The position numbers and the translations under genes were made by a program. A stretch of DNA of 64,000 nt from Streptomyces kaniharaensis (GTDB taxonomy: Bacteria; Actinomycetota; Actinomycetes; Streptomycetales; Streptomycetaceae): contig NZ_WBOF01000001.1 of NCBI RefSeq assembly GCF_009569385.1, positions 4,875,501 through 4,939,500 on the forward strand, given 5' to 3'. Every line of letters starts with the position of its first letter. Position 1 is the first letter of the stretch. Under the pieces are notes generated by a model that ran no database searches, had not been told where the DNA came from, and saw only the letters and a program-made list of their open reading frames with translations. This document shows, piece after piece, positions 51,809-59,129 of the stretch.

Positions 51809-51863
51809 CGCGGATCGGCTGACAGGTGACACCGAGTCCAGGCGACGACCGCTGGAACTGACG
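51791..51863 (+). repeat. direct repeat encoding DDRWN-stop
   Basis: The 20 bases at 51791-51810, which cover the last codons and stop of the small peptide gene, recur at 51844-51863 with two differences. The second copy reads DDRWN-stop in another frame, preceded by a possible GTG at 51826 giving the 11-residue VTPSPGDDRWN, similar to the TPADDRWN end of the first. Confidence 0.55.
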
Positions 51864-51933
51864 ACAGTTGAACTGACTTTCCAGCACATGATGACCCGCC
51901 GCACCCGGTGCGGGCCGGCGGGTCCGGAGCCTC

Positions 51934-52632
51934 TCAGCCCCTCACGAGCACTGCGTGGGGGGCCGAGTGCCGTACCGGGGCGGGGACGGTCAGCGCGATC
52001 GACGAGAGCAGGATCTCCTCGTCGGCGTGCCAGCGTCCGGAGAGCACCTGCGGGCACAGCTCGGTGCCCGGGTCGACCAGCAGCCGGGCCCGGAAGGTGC
52101 CCTCCTCCGGGTCAACCGTGATCCGGGCCTCCTCGAAGTCCAGCTCCCGGCCGGTCAGCGGGTACCAGGTCTTGAAGACCGCCTCCTTCATGCTGAACAG
52201 CAGCCGGTCCCACGCCACCGAGGTCTCGGTGCGCAGCAGGTCGCGCACCCAGGCCTGCTCCGACGGCAGCGCGATCGACTCCAGCAGGCCTGGCGGCAGG
52301 GCGTCGTTGCGCTCGGCGTCGATGCCGATCGAGTGCACCCGGCTCTTCAGGGCCACGGCCGCGGCCCGGTAGCCCCGGCAGTGGGTCATGCTGCCGACCA
52401 GCCGCTCGTCCCAGCCCGGCGCACCGCGACGGTTGGGCACGATCGGCACCGGGCCGAGGCCGAGCCGGCCCATCGCCCGGCGGGCGCACCAGCGGACCGT
52501 GGTGAACTCGGCGCGGCGCTGGCTCACCGCATTGCTGACATGGGCCTCCTCCTCCGGGAAGAGCTCGATCTCGACCAGGTCCTGTCTGGACTCCTCGGCG
52601 GAGACGCACGAGGGCAACATGGTGGAAAGCAT
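51934..52632 (-). CDS. PptT/EntD-type 4'-phosphopantetheinyl transferase
   Basis: A 232-residue PPTase of the actinobacterial EntD/PptT subfamily: IELFPEEEAHV, EFTTVRWCARRAMGRLG, VGSMTHCRGYRAAAVA, HSIGIDAERND and LLFSMKEAVFKTWYPLTG. The ATG at 52632 is preferred, since family members begin close to this point (MLSTMLPS); the frame is open to a GTG at 52698. It is divergent from a metallophosphoesterase gene, an arrangement that recalls the mycobacterial PptT/PptH pair. This is probably a broad-range or housekeeping enzyme, in contrast to the operon-borne Sfp-type enzyme. Confidence 0.88.
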   Translation of the reverse strand: MLSTMLPSCVSAEESRQDLVEIELFPEEEAHVSNAVSQRRAEFTTVRWCARRAMGRLGLGPVPIVPNRRGAPGWDERLVGSMTHCRGYRAAAVALKSRVHSIGIDAERNDALPPGLLESIALPSEQAWVRDLLRTETSVAWDRLLFSMKEAVFKTWYPLTGRELDFEEARITVDPEEGTFRARLLVDPGTELCPQVLSGRWHADEEILLSSIALTVPAPVRHSAPHAVLVRG

Positions 52633-52935
52633 CGCGATCCCGATTCGCTCGACGGCCGCGGGCGGCGTTCCCGACGCCTCGCGGTGGACTGCTTCCACGC
52701 TCGCCGCCGGCCGGGCTCAACGCCCCTCCGGCGGCCTCCCGCCGACCCGACCGGGCGCCGCAAACGCCTTGGGGCGGCCGGTTGCAGCCATCGGCCGACC
52801 GCGGTCGTGGCCGGGCAGCCAGTGCCCGGCCGGGCCCGGCCGCCGACCTTGCCATCGCCTTGCCATGGCAGGCCGCAGCGGGGTGTGGGGCCGGTAGGGG
52901 TGTCGGGTGAAACCGGCCGCACCTAGTGTTGCCAG
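52633..52935. other. intergenic region between PPTase and metallophosphoesterase
   Basis: 303 bases separating divergent genes. TAGTGT at 52924-52929 is a good -10 box only seven bases before the GTG of the phosphoesterase, implying a leaderless message. The palindrome TGCCATGGCA lies near 52861-52870. No obvious -35 box or small gene was seen. Confidence 0.4.
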
Positions 52936-53781
52936 GTGACCCAGCCGAGCCTTCTCGCCATCAGCGACCTGCACGTCCGGCACCCCGAGAACCGAGCGTT
53001 CGTCGAGCGGATGCGGCCCGAGCACCCCGGCGACTGGCTCCTCGTCGCCGGCGACCTCGGCGAGGTCTTCGCCGACGTCGCCTGGGCCCTGGAAACGCTG
53101 AGCCGCCACTACGCGCGCGTGATCTGGACCCCCGGCAACCACGAACTGTGGGTCACGCCGGACGACCCGGTCCAACTCCGCGGCGAGCAGCGCTATCTGC
53201 GCCTGGTGGAACTCTGCCGCTCGCTCGGGGTGCTCACCCCGGAGGACCCGTACCCGGTCTGGGTCGGCCCGGGCGGACCGCTCGTCGTCGCACCGCTCTT
53301 CCTGCTGTACGACTACAGCTTCCGCACCCCGACGGCCGACACCGGTGCCCAGGCGCTCGAACAGGCCTACGAGGCCGGGGTGGTGTGCAGCGACGAGTTC
53401 CTGCTGCACCCCGACCCGTACCCGGGCCGCGCCGAATGGTGCCGCGCCCGGATCGTCGCCACCGAGGCCCGACTCGCCGAGTGCGACCCCGAGTTGAGCA
53501 CCGTCCTGGTCAACCACTACCCGCTGCTGCGCGAACCCACCGACATCCTGCGCCATCCGGAGTTCGCCCAGTGGTGCGGCACCGAGCTGACCGCCGACTG
53601 GCACCTGCGCTTCCGGGCCGCCGCCGTCGTCTACGGGCACCTGCACGTCCCCCGCACCACGTGGCACGACGGGGTGCGGTTCGAGGAGGTCTCGGTCGGC
53701 TACCCCCGCGAGTGGCAGCGGCCCGGGCACCCGAGGACCGTGCCGCGCAGGATCTTTCCCGAGCCCGGGTGGGGGCGGTGA
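52936..53781 (+). CDS. calcineurin-like metallophosphoesterase (PptH-like)
   Basis: A 281-residue metal-dependent phosphoesterase. The metal-binding motifs appear in order: AISDLHVRHP, LLVAGDLGEV, WTPGNHELWV, LVNHYPLL and VYGHLHVPRT. Next to a PptT-like PPTase, it resembles the mycobacterial PptH hydrolase, which removes phosphopantetheine from carrier proteins; this specific function is inferred from synteny. The GTG at 52936 is preceded by a -10-like TAGTGT so close that a leaderless transcript is likely. Confidence 0.82.
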   Translation: MTQPSLLAISDLHVRHPENRAFVERMRPEHPGDWLLVAGDLGEVFADVAWALETLSRHYARVIWTPGNHELWVTPDDPVQLRGEQRYLRLVELCRSLGVLTPEDPYPVWVGPGGPLVVAPLFLLYDYSFRTPTADTGAQALEQAYEAGVVCSDEFLLHPDPYPGRAEWCRARIVATEARLAECDPELSTVLVNHYPLLREPTDILRHPEFAQWCGTELTADWHLRFRAAAVVYGHLHVPRTTWHDGVRFEEVSVGYPREWQRPGHPRTVPRRIFPEPGWGR

Positions 53782-53972
53782 CCGGCCGGTACCCCCGGTT
53801 ATGGCAAGCGCATGGCTGACCGCCGGGTGGGGGCGAACCCCACTGACCGGAACCAGCCCACCGGGGGGAATCGCCGCCCCGTGTCGCACCGTGCCGAACT
53901 CCCTTGTGCTGCGGCCGAATCCGATGTGCTGAAAGCTCGTCGTGAGGAAGCCCGCCGAGAGGGGACGCCAGC

Positions 53973-54917
53973 ATGACGACGCAACCGACCACGCAAAGGA
54001 CCGCCGGGCCCGGCGAATTCCGGGACCAGCTCATGCGTCGCGTCGAAACCCGGCTGGGGGGGCTGCTCACCCAGGAGCGCGACCGCCGCGTGGCCGCCGA
54101 CGGCTACGCCGCCTGCCTGGTCGGCGACATCGGCGCGCTGGTGCGGGTCGGCTACCGGATCCGTGCCGCCGTCTGCGTCACCGGCTACCTCGCCGCCGGC
54201 GGCGACCCGAAGGGCGCCGAGATCGTCGACGCGGCGGCCGCCCTCGAACTCCTCGACACCTCCCACCTGATCCGCCACGACACCCGCGACGGCGCGGTGC
54301 TGCGCCGCGGACTGCCCACCCTGCACGTCAGCCACGCCGCCGAACACGAGCGCAACGGCTGGCGCGGCGAGTCCCGCCGCTTCGGCGAGGGCATGGCCGT
54401 CCTCGCCGGCGACCTCGCGCTCGCCCTCGCCGACCGGCTCGCCGTCGGCCTGCCCCAGCGTGCCCGCAGCGTCTGGGACGAACTGCGCACCGACCGGGTG
54501 CTCGGCGCGTACAGCGAAGCCGCCCGGGCCGGCGAGTACCGCGACGAGCCCTGGCCCGCCGAATGCCTCGGCGACTGCGGGCACGGCTGTGCCGCCGGCT
54601 GGTACGCGGTGGAACAGCCGTTGCTGCTCGGCGCCGCCCTCGCCGGCCGGCGCGACCTCGACCCGCACTACGGCGAGCTCGGCCGGGCCGTGCACGCCGG
54701 CTGGCGGCTGCGCGGCTTCCTCGGCGGCGGGCAGGGCTTCGACGGGATGGCCCGGCTGCTGCGCGAGGTCCTGTTCGACCAGGACAGCCACGACCGCGCC
54801 GAACTGCTCATCACCGAACAGCTCGACCGCGCCCGGGCCGCCCTGCGGGCCGCACCGCTGCGGGCGGACTGGCGGGCCGAGCTGTACGACTGCCTGGAGG
54901 CGCTCACCCGGCCGTGA
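53973..54917 (+). CDS. polyprenyl-synthetase-like protein with degenerate Asp motifs
   Basis: A 314-residue all-helical protein resembling trans-isoprenyl diphosphate synthases. The segment AALELLDTSHLIRHDTRDGA, followed by VLRRGLPTLHV, aligns with the first Asp-rich motif (LxHDDxxDxxxxRRGxPt), but the first Asp is His (HDTRD, residues 102-106). A second DDxxD motif is not recognisable: the expected region reads GGGQGFDGMARLL. GAGAGGGGACG precedes ATG 53973. It may be a divergent prenyl synthase, a regulatory subunit of a heterodimeric one, or an unrelated isoprenoid-fold enzyme. Confidence 0.65.
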   Translation: MTTQPTTQRTAGPGEFRDQLMRRVETRLGGLLTQERDRRVAADGYAACLVGDIGALVRVGYRIRAAVCVTGYLAAGGDPKGAEIVDAAAALELLDTSHLIRHDTRDGAVLRRGLPTLHVSHAAEHERNGWRGESRRFGEGMAVLAGDLALALADRLAVGLPQRARSVWDELRTDRVLGAYSEAARAGEYRDEPWPAECLGDCGHGCAAGWYAVEQPLLLGAALAGRRDLDPHYGELGRAVHAGWRLRGFLGGGQGFDGMARLLREVLFDQDSHDRAELLITEQLDRARAALRAAPLRADWRAELYDCLEALTRP

Positions 54918-54959
54918 CCGGCGTTCAGTCGACGCCGGTCAGCCGCCCGTGAACGGTGC

Positions 54960-56702
54960 TCAGGTGCCCGTGAACGGTGTCGTGCGCGGCTGGCCCGGCA
55001 GCAGCCGGGAGATCCAGCGGCGCAGGCCCTCGTGCCGGACGGCGCCGTGCTCGTCCCGGGGCAGCGCGCTCACCAGTTCCAGCCGGGTCGGCAGGAACGC
55101 CTCGCCGGTGCCGCCCCCGGCCAGGTGCTCGCGCAGCTCCAGCAGCGCGGGCGGAGGCTGGTCCGACGCGGGCACCACCACGGCGCAGGTGCGCTCGCCG
55201 AGGTCCGGATCCGTGTGGGCGACGACCGCCGCCTCGGCCACGGCCGGATGCTCCAGCAGTTCCCGTTCGATCCGGTCCACCGGCGCCATGAAGATGCTGC
55301 CGGTGCGGGTGCCGGCCCGTTCGGTCACCCGGATCCCGCCCAGGCCGTCGCCGAGCGCCGTGTCGCCCGTGCCGAGCCAGCCGTCGCCGTCCGCCCAGGT
55401 CGCGACCGGGGTCGGCTCGCCGTGGTGCCACCGCGCCAGGCACACCGAGGGGCCGCGCACGCGCAGCGCGCCCGCCTTCGCGCCGGCGTGGCCCGGGCGG
55501 GGGAGCACCGAGATCTGGAGGCCGTCCAGCGGCAGTCCGTCGCTGCGGCCCTCGCGCTCGGCCGGGGTGTCGCCCTTCGTCAGGGTGCCCATGCCGACCT
55601 CGGGCGCGCCCCACAGGGTCCGCACCGAGGTGTCGAGCGCCCGGCCGAGGTCGTCCAGCAGCGGGCCCGGGGTGCCGGTCCGGCCGCCGGACAGGACCAG
55701 TCGCAGGCGGTGCGGGGTGCGCGGGCGGCGGCGCTGCGCGGCCAGCACCTCCGTCCAGTACACCGGGGCGGCGTAGGCCTGGTCGACGGCCGCCGTGTCG
55801 AGCAGGTCGAGGCAGACGTCCGGGTCCCACACGTCCTGGCAGACCCCGGTGCCGCCGACCGCCAGCGGCCAGTACACCGTGTACAGCAGCGAGGCCAGCG
55901 AGGTCAGGGGCAGCGCGGAGTAGAACACCTCCCCGGGGCGGCGGCCCGGCCCGGTGGGGTCGTGCTGCGCGCTGATGTTGGCGTACAGCGTGTTCGGGGT
56001 GTGCAGGACGCAGGAGGCGGCGGCGTCCACGTTCATCACCGAGACGGCGAGGGCGGGCCGGTCGGCGTCGGCGCGCGGCTGCGGCGGGCGCAGGGCCCGT
56101 TCGTGGGGGGTGCGCAGGAAGTGGGTCGTGAAGTCCACCGCTCCGGTGGCCGCGGCGTCCCCCAGGACCACCCGGTGGCGCAGCCACGGCAGGTCGGCGG
56201 CCAGATCCGCCAACGCCTCGGCGTGCGGATGGCCTTCCCAGACGTCCGGCACGACGCACACCCGGGCGCCGGTCAGCCGCAGCGTCTGCGCCAGCTCGTG
56301 GGTGCGCACCGTCGGCAGGACGGGCGCCGCGACCGCGCCGAGGCGCAGGCAGGCCAGGGTCAGCGCGGTGGTCTCCCACCAGTTGGGCAGCTGGTAGGCG
56401 ACGGGATCGCCCTCGCGAACCCCGAGTGCGTACAGGGCGGCGGCGAACCGCTCGACGTAGGCGGCGAGTTGGGCGTAGCCGACGGTCTGGACGCGGCGGC
56501 CGGCCGGGCGGTGCAGCCGGTGCGCGATCACCGCCGGGCGCTCGGGGGCGCGGGCGGCGGTGCGCAGCAGGTCGTGCAGGAAGGTCTCGGTGCGCCACCA
56601 GCCCTCGGCCCGGTAGCCCTCGGCGACGTGCGGCGGGACGGTGACGGCGTCGAGGACGGCCGGGGTCAGGCCGGGGCCGGCCGCGGCGGCCCGGGGGTTC
56701 AC
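54960..56702 (-). CDS. adenylate-forming enzyme homologue lacking the ATP loop
   Basis: A 580-residue protein with the ANL (AMP-binding) fold: YAQLAAYVERFAAALYALGV, GDPVAYQLPNWWETTALTLA, CLRLGAVAAPV, TLWGAPEVGMGTL (A5), WLGTGDTALGD (A7). The phosphate-binding loop normally YTSGTTGxPKGV is replaced by VSVMNVDAAASCV (residues 220-232) at the same spacing before HTPNTLYANI, and the A10 Lys region reads EHGAVRHEGL without the catalytic Lys. It is therefore probably inactive as a ligase. GTG 56702 overlaps the stop of the LAL regulator (GTGA), so the two are translated together. Confidence 0.75.
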   Translation of the reverse strand: MNPRAAAAGPGLTPAVLDAVTVPPHVAEGYRAEGWWRTETFLHDLLRTAARAPERPAVIAHRLHRPAGRRVQTVGYAQLAAYVERFAAALYALGVREGDPVAYQLPNWWETTALTLACLRLGAVAAPVLPTVRTHELAQTLRLTGARVCVVPDVWEGHPHAEALADLAADLPWLRHRVVLGDAAATGAVDFTTHFLRTPHERALRPPQPRADADRPALAVSVMNVDAAASCVLHTPNTLYANISAQHDPTGPGRRPGEVFYSALPLTSLASLLYTVYWPLAVGGTGVCQDVWDPDVCLDLLDTAAVDQAYAAPVYWTEVLAAQRRRPRTPHRLRLVLSGGRTGTPGPLLDDLGRALDTSVRTLWGAPEVGMGTLTKGDTPAEREGRSDGLPLDGLQISVLPRPGHAGAKAGALRVRGPSVCLARWHHGEPTPVATWADGDGWLGTGDTALGDGLGGIRVTERAGTRTGSIFMAPVDRIERELLEHPAVAEAAVVAHTDPDLGERTCAVVVPASDQPPPALLELREHLAGGGTGEAFLPTRLELVSALPRDEHGAVRHEGLRRWISRLLPGQPRTTPFTGT

Positions 56703-59032
56703 GGCCGCCGCCCGAGGGACCAGGCGACCTGCACGCGGGAGGTGCAGCCCAGGCGGCGCATCACCTGACGCACGTGGTTGACCGCCGTCCACTCCGACAG
56801 GCCGAGGCGTTCGGCGATCTGACGATTCGTCAGACCCTCCGAGACCAGCATCGCCACTTGGAGCTGGCGTGGGGTGAGCTGCTGCTGGTCCTTGTCCTCG
56901 GCCTCCTTGGCGGGGCGGCCGGCCTCGGGCGCGGACAGTGCCTCCAGGACGGCCTCGGCCGGGTCCAGGCGCAGGCCCTCGGCGTGGGCGACGGTGAAGC
57001 CGGTCCAGCCCAGGCGGGCGCGCAGGCCGCCGAGCGCCTCGTCGAGGGCCGTGCCGGTGGGGGTGTCGGGCGCCGTGCCGAGGCACTGGCGCAGGCGGGT
57101 CGCGGCGGCGATCAGCCGGACGACCCGCGGCTGCTGGGTCGGTGCCGCGGCGAGCGTCAGCAGGGCGAACGACTCCAGAGCGGTGGGCAGTTCGGTCCGT
57201 TCGCCGTTGGTGCGGTGGAGGGCGAGGCACTCGCGCAGGTGGCGGTCGGCCTCGGCGTGGTCGCCCCGGTCCGTGGCGACGGCCGCGGCCAGGTGGAGCG
57301 CCTGCGCCAAGCCCCGGCCGTCGCGGGTGCGGCGGGCGCCGGTCAGCGCGCGCTCCAGTGCGGCGACGGCGGGCCGCAGCTGGCCCTGCGCCCGGAGCGT
57401 GCGGGCCAGCGCGGTGGCCGTCCGGGCGGCCTGGCCCGCCGCGCCCATCGACTCCTGGGCGGCCAGCGCCGACTCCAGGGCGGCGCGCGCGGCCGGCAGG
57501 TCGCCCGCCGCCAGCTGGGCCGAGCCGAGCCGGGCGGTGGCCAGGGCGACGAGCCGGCGGTCGCCGGCGCGCCGGCCCGCCGCCTGGGCCTGCCGGTGGC
57601 GCTCGGCGGCGTCGGCCGGGTCGCCGAGGGCGAGGGCCAGGGTGCCGGAGGCGTCGGTGAGTTGGGCGGTGAGCTGTTCGGGCAGGCCGGTGGTGGCGGC
57701 GAGGCGGTCGTACCGGTCGAGCCCCTCGCGCAGCAGCCCCCGGGCCAGCCAGGACTCCAGGCAGGCGACCGCCGTGGCTGCTGCGGCCTGGTGGGCGCCG
57801 CGCTCCTGGAAGCGGTCCAGCGCGGCCTCGATGTTCGGCCCCTCGGCGGCCAGCACGCCGAGCCAGTGGGCCTGTTCGGTCCCGGCCAGGCGGGGCGCGG
57901 CGGCGGCCACCAGCTGCTGGTACCGCTCGGCGTGCTGGTCGCGGACGGAACCGTCCAGCAGCGCAAGGCAGTTGGAGCGCACCGGCTCGGGGACGACGAA
58001 CCGGGGCCCGGCGACGGTGACCACACCGTGGTCCAGCAGCGATTCGAAGGCCGCCGCGTCCGGGCGCTCGACGGCGCTAGCGGCGAACCCGCCGACGTGG
58101 ACGGCCAGCCGCTCCAGCAGCGCCAGTTCGGACGGATCCAGCCCCGCGCAGTGCCACTGCGCGAGAGCCGCCAGCGAACGGTGCCGCGCCGGCGCGTACG
58201 CGGGACCCCCGGCCAGCGAGCTCACCCCGGCGCGGCGCAGCTGGTCCAGCAACTCCTGCGGCTGGAACAGCCGCAACCGTCCGGCCGCCAACTCGACGGC
58301 CAGCGGCAGCCCTTCGAGCAGCCGGCAGAGGTCCGCGACGGCGGTGGCGTTCTCCTCCGTCAGTGCGAACCCCGGCCGCGCCTGGGCCGCTCGCCGCACG
58401 AAGAGCGCCACCGAGGGCACCCGGAGCAGTTCGTCCGGACTGTCCCCCACCTCGTCGCCGGGCACCGCCAGCGGGCCGACCGGCACCAGCTGCTCGCCGT
58501 ACAGCCCGAGCGGCCGCAGGGCGGTCGCGAGCACCGTCAGGCCCGGTTCGGCGTCCAGCAACGCCGCCAGCGCGGCCGGATCGGGACGCCCGTCGTGGTC
58601 GCACCCGTCGAGCACGAGCAGCCGCCGCCCGGCGGGCTCGTCGGTGCCGGTGCTTCCGGCGTCCTGGCCGGTGGTTCCGGCGTGTCGGCCGGGCCCGGCG
58701 TCGGACGTGCCCCGAAGGGCCCGGGCCGCGCGGGCGATGCGCTCGGCGGATGCGGCCGGATCGTCGGTGCTGCCGAGGTCCGGTGTGGCCACCGCCCGGA
58801 ACGCGCCGCGGGCGGCTCGGGCCGCGTGTTCCGCCAGCCGGCTCTTGCCGACGCCCGCCGGCCCGATCAACGTGATCAGCCGGATCCCCGGATCGTGCAG
58901 CCGCCCGTCCAGCGCGAGCAGATCGGCCTCCCGCCCGATCGGCCCGGCAGTCGCGGCCGTCGGCGCCGGAGGACCGGCAGGCCCGGCCGCCGCAGGCACG
59001 TACGGGGTGGCAACGCTGGTCTCCACGGTCAT
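56699..59032 (-). CDS. LuxR-family regulator with AAA/NB-ARC-like ATPase domain
   Basis: A 777-residue regulator. The N-terminal ATPase has an intact Walker A (LIGPAGVGKSRLAEHA) and an LLVLDGCDHDG Walker B; a long TPR-like helical middle (many ALA/ARA repeats, about 350-680) follows, and the C terminus is a LuxR HTH (QQLTPRQLQVAMLVSEGLTN, then RQIAERLGLSEWTAVNHVRQ). ATG 59032 is chosen because AGGGAAGG lies directly upstream. It is coupled to the defective adenylate-forming protein and lies downstream of the SARP gene. Likely a pathway-level activator. Confidence 0.84.
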   Translation of the reverse strand: MTVETSVATPYVPAAAGPAGPPAPTAATAGPIGREADLLALDGRLHDPGIRLITLIGPAGVGKSRLAEHAARAARGAFRAVATPDLGSTDDPAASAERIARAARALRGTSDAGPGRHAGTTGQDAGSTGTDEPAGRRLLVLDGCDHDGRPDPAALAALLDAEPGLTVLATALRPLGLYGEQLVPVGPLAVPGDEVGDSPDELLRVPSVALFVRRAAQARPGFALTEENATAVADLCRLLEGLPLAVELAAGRLRLFQPQELLDQLRRAGVSSLAGGPAYAPARHRSLAALAQWHCAGLDPSELALLERLAVHVGGFAASAVERPDAAAFESLLDHGVVTVAGPRFVVPEPVRSNCLALLDGSVRDQHAERYQQLVAAAAPRLAGTEQAHWLGVLAAEGPNIEAALDRFQERGAHQAAAATAVACLESWLARGLLREGLDRYDRLAATTGLPEQLTAQLTDASGTLALALGDPADAAERHRQAQAAGRRAGDRRLVALATARLGSAQLAAGDLPAARAALESALAAQESMGAAGQAARTATALARTLRAQGQLRPAVAALERALTGARRTRDGRGLAQALHLAAAVATDRGDHAEADRHLRECLALHRTNGERTELPTALESFALLTLAAAPTQQPRVVRLIAAATRLRQCLGTAPDTPTGTALDEALGGLRARLGWTGFTVAHAEGLRLDPAEAVLEALSAPEAGRPAKEAEDKDQQQLTPRQLQVAMLVSEGLTNRQIAERLGLSEWTAVNHVRQVMRRLGCTSRVQVAWSLGRRP

Positions 59033-59129
59033 CCTTCCCTCCCGGCTGCAGTGCTCGGCTCGTTCGCGGTCGGCACGCCGGCTACCGGCGGGCACGGGTG
59101 TGCTGAGCGTGTTGCGGTGTCGATGGTCA

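Noticed and set aside
51590..52057. Leftward frame overlapping the small peptide gene and the PPTase end
   Set aside because: Arg/Gly/Pro-rich shadow translation and no ribosome binding site; the two genes it overlaps have better support.
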